DNA of 18,874 nt from Prevotellaceae bacterium (GCA_031290375.1 JAITNR010000131.1:1-18874); one strand, 5' to 3'; numbered from the stretch's first letter, positions 7,566 through 15,818 are shown. Numbers and translations: made by a program. Notes: generated from the letters alone by a model not told the origin.

Positions 7566-9065
7566 TTAGTCTGCAACACAACGCACACTCAACCCGCTCG
7601 CTCTCTGCCCGCTTTCACGCGGATATATGGACGTAGTGTCGAAGTACAGGTAGTACGAGATTTCCAGATTCACCGTACTGCTCCAGTAGCTGCCGAAGCT
7701 GCCTACGCCGAGAAAGGCACCATTTTCGTCGCGCCGCCCCCCAGCTGCGGGCAAGAAAAGCAAAGGAACAGGGGCAGCCACATCGTATAGGGGCTTAGTA
7801 CCGTTTGCATTGTAATCTGCATCGGCATTATCCCATTCAGTTTTGTCATAAAGAGCGTAACCGCCAACTTTGAGGCTCGAAGTGGCGGCAGACCAGCTGG
7901 AAGCATCGGGCAAACCATTGGCAACAGTAACCCAAACCAAATTCGGATTCCTTGTTGGAACTGTAGCCGTACCAGCACCGACAGTTGTAACAACACTATT
8001 GTTATTTGAAGAAGTATAGAAATAACCATCTGCAGTACTTGGGTCGCAATAATCACCGAGAGTTTCCCATTCGTCCTGAGTAGGAACGCGCCAGCCTGCA
8101 GGACAAGGGTCATAATCAGTTCTTTTAGGTTGTTGGTAATATCTGGTAGCAGCAGGGTTAGGGCTGATTACGCTGGTATATGGATTCCCGCCGTCGTCTA
8201 TGTAAGTAAAATCAACACCCGGAGTACCTGATGAAGGCTCAGTTGTACCGTATGTAATAACGCCGCTACTGATATCTTTCGTAGGATAGGAGTAAATGAC
8301 TCTACCGTTACCCCAGAAGTCAGAAAAGGACGATGCCACCTTTTGCCAGTCCCAAGGGTGGGTGTTATTCTTAATGAACTGGTCTTTAAGGGTTGAATTT
8401 ATTATTTGTCCTGTGCCGTCCCCATTGGAATAGACATCGTTGCCGAGTTGATATGCATAAACTGATGATACGGTGGAATTGCGTTTCTCGTGTCCGTCTG
8501 TTTGACGTCCCCATTGATACAAATCTCCGTAAACAGTAGCGTCAGTAAAGTCTACGCCGCCGCCGTTCGCCGCCTTATCCGCAAGCCATTTCATTTGTCC
8601 TTTTGGAGTAGTCAAGTCGTAAGTTGTCGTTCCGATAGTAGCAGAAGTAGCAGCGCCCAAGTTGTAAGTCATCCAGGTAACAGGTTTGGGGTCGGAACCC
8701 GGACAACCGGGAGTCTTGGGAAAGTCAACAGAGGGTATTACAACTCCGCAGATGCCTGCGTCAATCCAATCGCTGCCATTCCAGTACTGTACGCAATTGC
8801 GAGTACTGTTGTAAATTGTAAGCCCGCGTGCCAAATCCTTTGTGGCAGCGGCAGAACCTTCTATCTGCGTTTGAAGAGCATTGCGCTGATTTTCTTTCAG
8901 TTGCGGCAGCCGCAAGCCTCTTGTGCTGTTGCTGATCAGTTCCAGCACAGAAAAACTCTGTGGCGGCTGGTCAGCACCGATTGTTACCTGCGACATTGCT
9001 CCTTGCGGCATCGTCGCCATCACTGCAATAAGCAGTGTGAAAAATAAAACTTTTGTTGTTTTCAT
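7566..9065 (-). CDS. Secreted FISUMP-domain protein
   Basis: This 499-residue protein carries a Sec signal peptide (MKTTKVLFFTLLIAVMATMP, likely cleaved after about GAMSQ) and the 'Fibrobacter succinogenes major paralogous' domain. Just after the signal come TIGADQPP..FSVLELIS and GLRLPQL, an N-terminal block common in Bacteroidales surface proteins. The domain is recognised by WMTYNLG, YGDLYQWGRQTDGHEKRNS, YDPCPAGWRVPTQDEWE and the C-terminal YWSSTV...GLSVRCVAD. The protein ends right after the domain, with no obvious type IX sorting domain. The molecular role of the family is unknown, and a cell-surface or carbohydrate-related role is only conjecture. The gene is monocistronic with its own terminator. 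No consensus -7 box lies within about 450 nt upstream. The nearest is at 9546, beyond a microsatellite. Confidence 0.85.
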   Translation of the reverse strand: MKTTKVLFFTLLIAVMATMPQGAMSQVTIGADQPPQSFSVLELISNSTRGLRLPQLKENQRNALQTQIEGSAAATKDLARGLTIYNSTRNCVQYWNGSDWIDAGICGVVIPSVDFPKTPGCPGSDPKPVTWMTYNLGAATSATIGTTTYDLTTPKGQMKWLADKAANGGGVDFTDATVYGDLYQWGRQTDGHEKRNSTVSSVYAYQLGNDVYSNGDGTGQIINSTLKDQFIKNNTHPWDWQKVASSFSDFWGNGRVIYSYPTKDISSGVITYGTTEPSSGTPGVDFTYIDDGGNPYTSVISPNPAATRYYQQPKRTDYDPCPAGWRVPTQDEWETLGDYCDPSTADGYFYTSSNNNSVVTTVGAGTATVPTRNPNLVWVTVANGLPDASSWSAATSSLKVGGYALYDKTEWDNADADYNANGTKPLYDVAAPVPLLFLPAAGGRRDENGAFLGVGSFGSYWSSTVNLEISYYLYFDTTSIYPRESGQRASGLSVRCVAD

Positions 9066-9121
9066 TTGAATAATATTTTGTTAGTTAATAAATATTTTGT
9101 TTGAATAATTTTTAATATTGA

Positions 9122-9143
9122 ATTGCTTTGTTCCGCTCGCAAT
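9122..9143. repeat. REP-like short palindromic element
   Basis: ATTGC (9122-9126) and GCAAT (9139-9143) bracket a T- and C-rich loop and are followed by GACGA. A near-identical sequence occurs at 9672-9692. Both share the CGCAATGA tail with the larger palindromes at 7441 and 15807, so they look like a shorter branch of the same repeat group. Confidence 0.5.
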
Positions 9144-9211
9144 GACGAAAATGGATGTTGTTCTTAGATTATTCATTATTAATTGTTCATTGTTAATTAA
9201 TAAAAAATCCC

Positions 9212-9234
9212 TGAAAGAAGTATTATTTCTTTCA
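9212..9234. repeat. AT-rich hairpin, possible minus-strand attenuator
   Basis: TGAAAGAA (9212-9219) and TTCTTTCA (9227-9234) form a perfect 8-bp stem with a 7-nt loop. Read on the minus strand the stem is followed by GGGATTTTTT. It could act as a weak terminator in any transcript running from the promoter at 9546 towards the FISUMP gene. Confidence 0.35.
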
Positions 9235-9306
9235 AGAATTGCGATAAATTTTCCCGAATTTCCTGTGGAAAAATTTCTTAAACTTTCTTGTGTATTTAAC
9301 TGATTT

Positions 9307-9335
9307 TTATTATACTTCGCGCGCGCGTATAATAA
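9307..9335. repeat. Inverted repeat with a (CG)5 loop
   Basis: Perfect 9-bp arms TTATTATAC (9307-9315) and GTATAATAA (9327-9335) surround an 11-nt centre. The run CGCGCGCGCG (9318-9327) fills that centre and ends on the first base of the right arm. A perfect CG alternation in AT-rich DNA is striking and lies only 27 nt from the (TG)n tract. Confidence 0.85.
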
Positions 9336-9352
9336 TAGTGTGTAGGTGAGCT

Positions 9353-9399
<47 letters not shown>

Positions 9400-9545
9400 C
9401 AATATTTTCCATATTACCAAACATTTCAGTCATAAAAAATGTTAAAACATTTTTATTTGCCGAATAACTAATGGCTGATAGCAAGTAAAGTAACATGTGT
9501 TGAGTTAATTGTTAATAAAAATTTACATGAGTTCAAAATCGGCTG

Positions 9546-9577
9546 CAAAGGTAGATATAATTTTTGGATTGTGCAAA
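9546..9577 (-). promoter_or_regulatory. Consensus promoter upstream of the microsatellite
   Basis: On the minus strand TTTG (9577-9574) is followed after 20 nt by TACCTTTG (9553-9546), an excellent Bacteroidota promoter match. It faces the microsatellite and the FISUMP gene, whose start is about 480 nt away. A 66-codon open frame containing the His-Thr repeat starts 50 nt downstream, at 9496. Which of these, if any, it serves is unknown. Confidence 0.5.
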
Positions 9578-9671
9578 TTTATTTTTTTACAAAATTTCAG
9601 AATTTTCAGAATTCACATATTTGGGTCTGTAAATTGTGAGAATTGTGTTAATTTTGTAAAATGTATTCCGG

Positions 9672-9692
9672 ATTGCTTTGTTCTTCGCAATG
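9672..9692. repeat. REP-like short palindromic element, second copy
   Basis: ATTGCTTTGTTC followed by TTCGCAATGA nearly repeats the element at 9122-9143. It abuts the 5' boundary of the IS remnant, so it may mark an insertion or deletion junction. Confidence 0.5.
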
Positions 9693-9914
9693 AGGCACTA
9701 TGGGCTAAAAAATGCTGTTATCATTGCCGATAGCGGATTATTATCAAAGAAAAATATCGAATTTACAGAAGCCTCCGGCTATAAATATATTTTGGGAGCA
9801 AGATTGAAAAAATTACCTCAAAAATGGCAAAAGATAATAAATGTAGTGGCTCACTGTTTTTGTAAGTCATTGAATAACATTACTTTGCAATTTTTGACCG
9901 TCGAAGTCAGAGGA
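9693..9914 (+). pseudogene. Internally deleted IS4/IS1634-like transposase remnant
   Basis: The plus-strand frame reads LKNAVIIADSGLLSKKNIEF then GYKYILGARLKK. This is the second catalytic-aspartate region of IS1634-like (IS4 superfamily) DDE transposases. It then jumps straight into NVVAHCFCKSLNNITL, the same C-terminal tail as the IS ends at the window edges. The large part between these blocks, which would hold the catalytic glutamate region, is missing, as is everything before the first block. The TGA that ends the frame in the other copies is CAA here, so the frame runs on to 9929. Homology to the other copies spans about 9839-9914. This is a dead relic, more diverged than the two edge copies. 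Confidence 0.75.
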
Positions 9915-9958
9915 ATATCTGGGCAATGAATAATGAATACGTTCTCTGCAGACTTATT

Positions 9959-10945
9959 TTATTTCATTTTGGCATAACTCTTAATCAGGAGCAAACAACG
10001 AATCAGTTGTGTAAATATTAATAGACGGTGACGAGTGAAGAAAAACATTAGCTTTTCAACCGGCTTCAAAAAATCTTTATTTCTTAATATATTTTCTTCA
10101 TAAACATCTCGAAATTGATAAAAAAAGGGAGATTTATAATATATAGGATTACAAAAAAATTCGACATCAAAACTTAATTTCAATTTTATAAAATCAAAAT
10201 AATATTTTTCAAAGATACCGTTTCTCTTCAAATAAAATCGCAACAACTCAAAAAATGTTTCTATATTGCCAAAATGTGTTTCCCCTATTTTTTTTGTTAA
10301 TGAATCTTGATTTCTAACATAGTGATAAAACGCTTTATCAACCCTAACAATCCTTTTGGCGACATAATAAATTCTTATCATTACATGTCTGTCTTCCAGA
10401 ATATTCAAACCATCAGGTACTCTATTGTCATTTTGCTCGTAAAATTCTCGTTTAACCAATTTATTTACAAGATTTTGTATGCAAATCTCCGTTAAATAAT
10501 AGCGGAAATTTTCTGCTTGATTTGATGCTACTATATCATATTTTCTGATTGTTTTACCTTTATCTTCTATAAAAATATCAGATGTTACAACATCTGCATT
10601 TTCCTCAATTGCCTTTTTGTACATCGTTTCAATCATATCTTTTTCAATCCAATCATCGCTATCAACGACTTGAATATACTGACCAGACGAATTGTCTATC
10701 GCCGTGTTTCGTGTCGTAGCCAAACCGTGATTTTTTTTGTGATGAATAATTTTTACATTCTGCTTTCGATGTGGGTACTGCTCTATAACTTTTTGCAGTT
10801 TTTCAATGCTGTCGTCCGGCGTACAATCATTTATAAAAACGTACTCAATGTCGTCAAAAGTCTGCTGAAACAGGCTGTGAGCACAGCGTTCAATATATTT
10901 TGAAACATTGTAAACGGGAACTAATATTGAGACTTTTGGTATCAT
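9959..10945 (-). CDS. Family 2 glycosyltransferase
   Basis: This 328-residue GT-A fold glycosyltransferase transfers a sugar from a nucleotide-sugar donor, most likely during surface polysaccharide or lipopolysaccharide assembly at the inner face of the membrane. The N-terminal catalytic domain has the standard blocks: KVSILVPVYNVSKYIERC (4-21), the DD.EYVFINDCTPDDS loop (31-46), HGLATTRNTAI (73-83) and the metal-binding DXD-type motif VDSDDWI (94-100). The C-terminal about 120 residues are variable, basic and rich in F/Y, without a clear membrane segment. The gene starts 24 nt after holB on the same strand, so it may be carried on the holB transcript. No other polysaccharide genes are nearby, which is unusual for a GT2. 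Donor and acceptor cannot be inferred. Confidence 0.9.
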   Translation of the reverse strand: MIPKVSILVPVYNVSKYIERCAHSLFQQTFDDIEYVFINDCTPDDSIEKLQKVIEQYPHRKQNVKIIHHKKNHGLATTRNTAIDNSSGQYIQVVDSDDWIEKDMIETMYKKAIEENADVVTSDIFIEDKGKTIRKYDIVASNQAENFRYYLTEICIQNLVNKLVKREFYEQNDNRVPDGLNILEDRHVMIRIYYVAKRIVRVDKAFYHYVRNQDSLTKKIGETHFGNIETFFELLRFYLKRNGIFEKYYFDFIKLKLSFDVEFFCNPIYYKSPFFYQFRDVYEENILRNKDFLKPVEKLMFFFTRHRLLIFTQLIRCLLLIKSYAKMK

Positions 10946-10969
10946 ACTATTATTTTTCTATAACAGTAT

Positions 10970-12118
10970 TTAATATTGAGATGAAACAACCAGATACAAT
11001 CGGTTGATTATCAACATCAAATCGAAGAATACGAATTTCGAGTTTACGTTTTGTTCTATATGGGCTGCTGCTATGGCAAACTCGTTCATCAGGGCTTCTA
11101 CGTTGTTTTCGGTAATGATTTTGCAAAAATTTTCGGCAAAATCCTGCTCAGCCTTATTCATATAGGATAAATCGTTATTTTTCAGCCGATAGATGTAACT
11201 CTCCCGAATTTCTCGCTGTGCATTTTGAAGAAAAGCAATTTGTGAACTGCGGCTCAAATCTGCCAACTCCTTTAAAATGATTTGAAGTTCAATAAATGAT
11301 TTCTTCAAGTTCCAACAGTTTCTCATCATTCGTACAAACAGTTCAAAATAATATTGTTGTGTCTCATTTCTGTTGATGTTTTTCAACAACTTACTCCAAC
11401 TTCCCATTGAATTTTTTATGTAAAAATCACTATCTTCGCTATCCAATCCCCTTTTTATCAATTCTTTATGTAAAAATTCATTTGCTATTGGCGGAAATTC
11501 TGTTTGTTGGGTACGGGAACGGATTGTGGTTAAAAGTTTTTCGGGTTGATCGGAAATCAAAATAAAAACAGTCTGTCCCATAGGCTCTTCCAGAATTTTA
11601 AGCACTTTGTTGGCAAAGGCTTCGTGCATTTTTTCGGCACACCAGATTATCATTATTTTATAGTCAGCCTCAAAAGATTTCAGGTTCAGTTTTTTTACAA
11701 CTTCCTCGCCCTCTCTGGTGTAAATAATTGGTACTGTGTTTTCTTTTTTGATAACACTGTACCAATCCTCAAAGTCTAAGTATGGATTTTCCAGCAAAGC
11801 GGCACGAAAATTAGGCAGATAATCATCGCAGGTAGAGGTTTTGTCTGATGATTTTTCCACATTTATAATGGGAAATACAAAATGCACATCGGGGTGAAAA
11901 AGTTTTGCATTTTTAAGACAAGCGGGGCAAACACCGCACGCATCTTCTTGCGACCGATTTTCACAACATATATACTGAGCATACGCCAACGCCGTCGGCA
12001 AGCACCCTACGCCTGCATTGCCGCAAAAGAGTTGCGCGTGGGCTATTCGTCCCTCACTAACACCATTAATCAATCGCTTTTTTATTTGAGTTTGTCCTAT
12101 TATATCTCTGAAAAACAT
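10970..12118 (-). CDS. holB: DNA polymerase III delta' subunit (clamp loader)
   Basis: This 382-residue protein is the delta' component of the clamp-loader complex, which opens and loads the sliding clamp for replication. The AAA+ module starts at MFFRDIIGQTQIKKRLINGV. The P-loop is degenerate (GNAGVGCLP at 33-41, without the GK[ST] lysine), as is normal for delta', which does not bind ATP. The zinc module is conserved: C51/C52, C61, C64 and C67 in the pattern CGVCPACL. Later blocks are KVLKILEEP and IRSRTQQTEFPPI, where the usual SRC cysteine is Thr. The C-terminal collar domain is poorly conserved, as in the family. A TAACTTTG box lies just upstream. A glycosyltransferase gene follows after 24 nt. 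Confidence 0.88.
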   Translation of the reverse strand: MFFRDIIGQTQIKKRLINGVSEGRIAHAQLFCGNAGVGCLPTALAYAQYICCENRSQEDACGVCPACLKNAKLFHPDVHFVFPIINVEKSSDKTSTCDDYLPNFRAALLENPYLDFEDWYSVIKKENTVPIIYTREGEEVVKKLNLKSFEADYKIMIIWCAEKMHEAFANKVLKILEEPMGQTVFILISDQPEKLLTTIRSRTQQTEFPPIANEFLHKELIKRGLDSEDSDFYIKNSMGSWSKLLKNINRNETQQYYFELFVRMMRNCWNLKKSFIELQIILKELADLSRSSQIAFLQNAQREIRESYIYRLKNNDLSYMNKAEQDFAENFCKIITENNVEALMNEFAIAAAHIEQNVNSKFVFFDLMLIINRLYLVVSSQY

Positions 12119-12137
12119 TTTTCGATTTTTTTTGTTA

Positions 12138-12145
12138 CAAAGTTA
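12138..12145 (-). promoter_or_regulatory. Possible -7 box of holB
   Basis: TAACTTTG on the minus strand fits TAnnTTTG and lies 20 nt before the holB start. No TTTG is found at the proper upstream distance, so only the -7 half is supported. Confidence 0.4.
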
Positions 12146-12334
12146 ATCTTTTTTTTGTAAAGTTTTTTTCATTAACGGTGAACGGTGAGCCAATAATGGA
12201 AAAGTGCCGTATTCGAATAATGCAATTACGAGTTGTAATTGGATACGTCCGTAAGTTTCACTTCCGGTTATTAAGATTTTGTCCTACGAACAAAAATGCA
12301 ATTATCACGCAAAGTCCGCATTTTTTCATTATTC

Positions 12335-12363
12335 TTTCTTTTTGCTCGTAGAGCAAAAAGAAA
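12335..12363 (-). terminator. Strong 13-bp hairpin, possible RND terminator
   Basis: TTTCTTTTTGCTC (12335-12347) and GAGCAAAAAGAAA (12351-12363) are perfectly complementary across a 3-nt loop. It follows the RND stop by about 70 nt on the minus strand and could end that transcript. There is no clean T-run directly after it, so termination is an inference. Confidence 0.5.
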
Positions 12364-12430
12364 CTGCAAAAATAATACCTTTATCTCTATAAAATAAAAG
12401 TTTCTGGCGACATCAACCGGCTAAAGCTAT

Positions 12431-15400
12431 TCATTTTCTCTTCACTCCAAAAAACATTGCATAAAAGATCGGGAGCAGTATCAGCGTTATGACAGTACCA
12501 ACAAGCAAGCCGCCTATAAGTACTACTGCAAGTGGTTTGAACATCGGGTCGGTGAGCAGCGGCACAACTCCGAGAATAGTTGCGGTGGAGGTCATCATAA
12601 TTGCCCTGAGACGCGAAATAGTGGCATTAATAACGGCATCATAACGGTTTTTGCCAAGTCCTTCCTGAATGTCAATCTCGTCAATCAATACCACCGAATT
12701 TCTGATTAACATACCAGCCATACCAATCATACCCACTATTGCTACAAACGAAAACGGTTGAGAAAAAAGCAGCAAGCCCGGCACAATGCCGATAAAGGCA
12801 AACGGCAAGCAGATGATTACGATAACCGTTTTTTTGATGTCATTAAAAAGCAGTATCAGCAGCAACACAATCACAATTGCGGTAAGCGGCAACAGCTTTA
12901 ATATGTTTTTCAACGCCAAAGCCATCAATTGATATTCGCCACGCCAGCACATAGAGTATCCCTGTGGCAGTTTTATCCCGTTAATCTGTGTTTTTATGGC
13001 ATTTTTCACATCTTCGGCACTTGAGGAAACTATCGGCTCGCATTGAGCCTGAATTGTACGGTAGAAATTGGTTCTGTTAATCACCGACTCCTCCCAGTCA
13101 AGCCTGATATTGTTGCTGATTTGACTCAGGGGAACAGGCGAAATGAGTTTTTTTTGCAAATCGCTCTCGGTACTTGAACCGACAACCACATTGGTAATGT
13201 CTTTCTTGCCGATTGCCCTGAAATTGGGTACAAGATTCCAAACGGGCAGATTGTTTAAGTCCTTAATGCGCGAGCCGTCTTCGTTCCTGATTTTCAAGTT
13301 AATGGGCATAGTAGAATTTTCGCCTATAAAAGTTCCTATGGGTAGCCCGTCCGTTGCAGCGAGCAGTGCGTTGGAGGCATCTGTACGCATTGTACCTGTT
13401 TTTAAGGCAACAGGATTGGAATAATCAACCTTTAAAACCTTAACAGGCTCGTCCAAATCGGAGGAAATAGTGTGTGCATTTACCAATTTACAAGCCCTCA
13501 TTATTTCTTCTGCCTGCCGTTCAAGGTCTCTCAGAACTTTGGGGTCTTCACCCGAAAATTCTACTTCAACCGTGTGCGAAGTCAATATAGAAAGATTGTA
13601 AAGCCTGAAACGCGTATAGGCATCAGGATAATTTTCATAAAAATATTCTTCTATTTGCCCACGAAGTTTTTGCATTGTTTTATAATCCTTGAAATCAACT
13701 ATAAATTCGGCATAGTTGTCGCCTACCTGATTGACACTACGCACAAGACAATACCGCAGAGGTGTCATTCCGTGAGCTGCCGCAACATTTCTTACTCCGT
13801 CAATTTTCAGCAAATCATCTGATATTTTTTGCATGTCGGAAACCGTTCTTTCTACGCTTATGTTCTTTGGCAAGGTGTATTCGATGTACGCCTGATCATA
13901 AAGGAAATCGGGGAAGAAAGTCCGTTTTATTTTAAAAAATCCCCAAAAGGCAACAAGCAGAAGCAGAAGCATTGCAGAGATAGTAGCAATTTTGTGCTGC
14001 ATACATTTATTGAGGATTTTTCTCAGACCGATAAAGAATTTTCCCGTGAAGGGCATTTCTTTTTTGTTCCGATAATACCTGAAATTGAGGGTAGATGCCG
14101 CAAAAATAGGCACTTGCGTTAATGAAACAAACCAGCTTACGCCCAAAGCGATGCAAAGCACCAAAAACAGGTCGCCTATATACGTTGCGGCAGTGTCTTT
14201 GGACAGATAGACAGGCAAAAAGGATACGATAGCAATGGTAGTGCCGCACAGCAAAGGCATTGCTGTCTTTTTGGGTGCGTGAAAAAGTGCCGTTTTGAGC
14301 GGCTTTTTCTGTTGCAAAGCAACTGTAATACTGTCCATTACCACTATTGAATCATCAACGAGCATTCCCAAAGCCAGTATCAGAGCCGAAAGCGAAATTC
14401 TTTGCAAATCGCCCCCCAAAAACATCAGAAGAGGGAAAACCGCTGCTACAATTATTATCAGTGAAGCGCAGACAATCAGTCCGCTTTTGAAACTCATCAC
14501 CAGCATCAAGACCACCATCACTATCACAACCGCAATAAGCAAATCCCTCATAAAGTGCGAAATAGCCCTGTTTACCTTGTCAGGCTGGAAAAATATTTTC
14601 TCCACATTCACACCCAGCGGAATGGTCTCCATTATTTCGTCCATCTTTTGATTGACACTTTTACCTACATCAAGCACATTCACGTCCGATTCTGCCGAGA
14701 TGCCGAAAGCCAGAGCGGGACTGCCGTTGTACATAAAAGCAAAACGAGCTGTTTCTTGCTGTTTGGCAGACACATTGGCAATGTCGCTCAATCTGAACTG
14801 GTCGTTCTCAAACCCTGCAAGCATCAAATTTCTGATGTCTTCTACAGTACCAAATTCGCGCTCCACCGACAGCCTGATATTGTTGTCTCCCTGCTGATAG
14901 GCACCGGCATAAACGGGAGATGTCGCCGAATTTACAGCCGATACTATTTGGGCAGGGTAGATACCCAACTGACTCATTTTTTGTGCAGAAAGTTCAATAT
15001 CAATGTTATACGGCTGGTTTCCAACAATATGTACACGCTTAACTCCGTCAATCAACAGGACCTCTTTTTTAATCTGATTGGCGTATTTGTTGAGTTCTTC
15101 GCAGGAAAAGCCGTCGCCTGTTATGGCATAAAACATTCCAAAAACATCGCTGAAATCATCTATTACCATTGGTTTTTGAGCATTGGATGGCAAAAGCGAA
15201 GCAGCATCGTTGGTTTTTTTACGTAAAATGTCCCAATACTGAATAATTTCATTAGCAGGGACGGACAATTTTAATAAAACGCTGATTTGCGACATGTTAG
15301 CCGAAGATGTGGATTTTATTTCGGACACATTGGGAATGGTACGGATTTCGTTTTCCAGCACCGAAGTAACCAATTCCTCCACTTCCTGCGCCGAAGCACC

Positions 15401-15556
15401 GGGAAAGACAGTTACAACAAGTGCCTGCATAACAGTAATTTCGGGGTCTTCAAGTTTGCTGATTTTGAAGAAAGAGTAACCCCCCCCTATCACTACCATC
15501 ACCACTAATGAAAAGAAAATGGTACGATATTTATACGCTAATTTGGAAATATTCAT
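12431..15556 (-). CDS. RND efflux transporter, inner-membrane permease
   Basis: This 1041-residue protein is an AcrB/MdtB-type resistance-nodulation-division pump, driven by protons and exporting small molecules. The order is: TM1 (about 12-32), first periplasmic porter region (33-335), TM2-TM6, a second periplasmic region, and a C-terminal TM bundle ending GVKRK. The proton-relay aspartates are present in TM4 (GMLVDDSIVVMDSI, about D401-D402). In TM10 the AcrB lysine position reads R in GMLIRNSVVLIDEID, a variant seen in other RND branches. The length is typical. A promoter with normal spacing lies just upstream. The usual adaptor (MFP) and TolC-like genes are absent on both sides, so the pump must use partners encoded elsewhere. 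Substrate is unknown. Confidence 0.92.
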   Translation of the reverse strand: MNISKLAYKYRTIFFSLVVMVVIGGGYSFFKISKLEDPEITVMQALVVTVFPGASAQEVEELVTSVLENEIRTIPNVSEIKSTSSANMSQISVLLKLSVPANEIIQYWDILRKKTNDAASLLPSNAQKPMVIDDFSDVFGMFYAITGDGFSCEELNKYANQIKKEVLLIDGVKRVHIVGNQPYNIDIELSAQKMSQLGIYPAQIVSAVNSATSPVYAGAYQQGDNNIRLSVEREFGTVEDIRNLMLAGFENDQFRLSDIANVSAKQQETARFAFMYNGSPALAFGISAESDVNVLDVGKSVNQKMDEIMETIPLGVNVEKIFFQPDKVNRAISHFMRDLLIAVVIVMVVLMLVMSFKSGLIVCASLIIIVAAVFPLLMFLGGDLQRISLSALILALGMLVDDSIVVMDSITVALQQKKPLKTALFHAPKKTAMPLLCGTTIAIVSFLPVYLSKDTAATYIGDLFLVLCIALGVSWFVSLTQVPIFAASTLNFRYYRNKKEMPFTGKFFIGLRKILNKCMQHKIATISAMLLLLLVAFWGFFKIKRTFFPDFLYDQAYIEYTLPKNISVERTVSDMQKISDDLLKIDGVRNVAAAHGMTPLRYCLVRSVNQVGDNYAEFIVDFKDYKTMQKLRGQIEEYFYENYPDAYTRFRLYNLSILTSHTVEVEFSGEDPKVLRDLERQAEEIMRACKLVNAHTISSDLDEPVKVLKVDYSNPVALKTGTMRTDASNALLAATDGLPIGTFIGENSTMPINLKIRNEDGSRIKDLNNLPVWNLVPNFRAIGKKDITNVVVGSSTESDLQKKLISPVPLSQISNNIRLDWEESVINRTNFYRTIQAQCEPIVSSSAEDVKNAIKTQINGIKLPQGYSMCWRGEYQLMALALKNILKLLPLTAIVIVLLLILLFNDIKKTVIVIICLPFAFIGIVPGLLLFSQPFSFVAIVGMIGMAGMLIRNSVVLIDEIDIQEGLGKNRYDAVINATISRLRAIMMTSTATILGVVPLLTDPMFKPLAVVLIGGLLVGTVITLILLPIFYAMFFGVKRK

Positions 15557-15631
15557 TTATTTTAGTTAAAAAATTGGGTAGTAAAAGTGATTTTTATTTC
15601 CCATATCCATTGTTTTATGGTTACATGTTCA

Positions 15632-15668
15632 AACTTTGCAAAGTTACATTTTTTTTTGTAAAAATCAA
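15632..15668 (-). promoter_or_regulatory. Promoter of the RND gene with overlapping palindrome
   Basis: On the minus strand TTG (15668-15666) is followed after 19 nt by TAACTTTG (15646-15639), a good Bacteroidota promoter 83 nt upstream of the start. The -7 box lies mostly within a perfect 14-bp palindrome, AACTTTGCAAAGTT (15632-15645), which could be an operator for a local or distant repressor. Confidence 0.65.
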
Positions 15669-15714
15669 TCTTCCACAATTCAGCTAAATCTTTTTTTGAG
15701 GCACTGTTAACAAC

Positions 15715-15763
15715 GAATAATGAATAATGAATAATGAACAATGAACAATGAATAATGAACAAT
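15715..15763. repeat. Seven 7-bp tandem repeats (GAAYAAT)
   Basis: Seven consecutive heptamers read GAATAAT (three times), GAACAAT (twice), GAATAAT and GAACAAT, 49 bp in all, with only the fourth base varying. The array begins 47 nt upstream of the RND -33 element. Similar AT-rich words occur near 9170-9200 and 9926-9938. Confidence 0.9.
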
Positions 15764-15788
15764 ATGATAACATTGCTATTGCCCTTCG

Positions 15789-15818
15789 CGTCATTGCGGG
15801 TCGTAGCCCGCAATGACG
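15789..15818. repeat. Perfect 12-bp REP-like palindrome
   Basis: CGTCATTGCGGG (15789-15800) and CCCGCAATGACG (15807-15818) form a perfect stem around the 6-nt loop TCGTAG. It is the most complete member of the CGTCATTGCGGG family seen at 373, 3681 and 7441. The loop differs from the TCAAG/CTTGA seen there. Confidence 0.85.

Larger units (their letters stand above)
12119..12430. other. 312-nt intergenic gap with hairpins
   Basis: This gap separates the RND gene from holB and contains no gene. It holds a tandem AACGGTG pair (12174-12187), two related hairpins (12277-12295 and 12335-12363), a further 8-bp stem AAAAATGC/GCATTTTT (12292-12299 with 12318-12325), and the -7 box of holB. Confidence 0.7.

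Noticed and set aside
14555..15226. Plus-strand 223-residue frame inside the RND gene
   Set aside because: It is antisense to the conserved RND porter region and lacks domain features and upstream signals.
15715..15763. Heptad array as a CRISPR
   Set aside because: Units are 7 bp and directly adjacent without spacers, so it is a simple tandem repeat.
15562..15813. Minus-strand 83-residue frame upstream of the RND gene
   Set aside because: Its sequence is made from the REP palindrome and the heptad repeat (IIHCSLFIIHYSLF) and then runs over the RND promoter, so it is not a credible gene.
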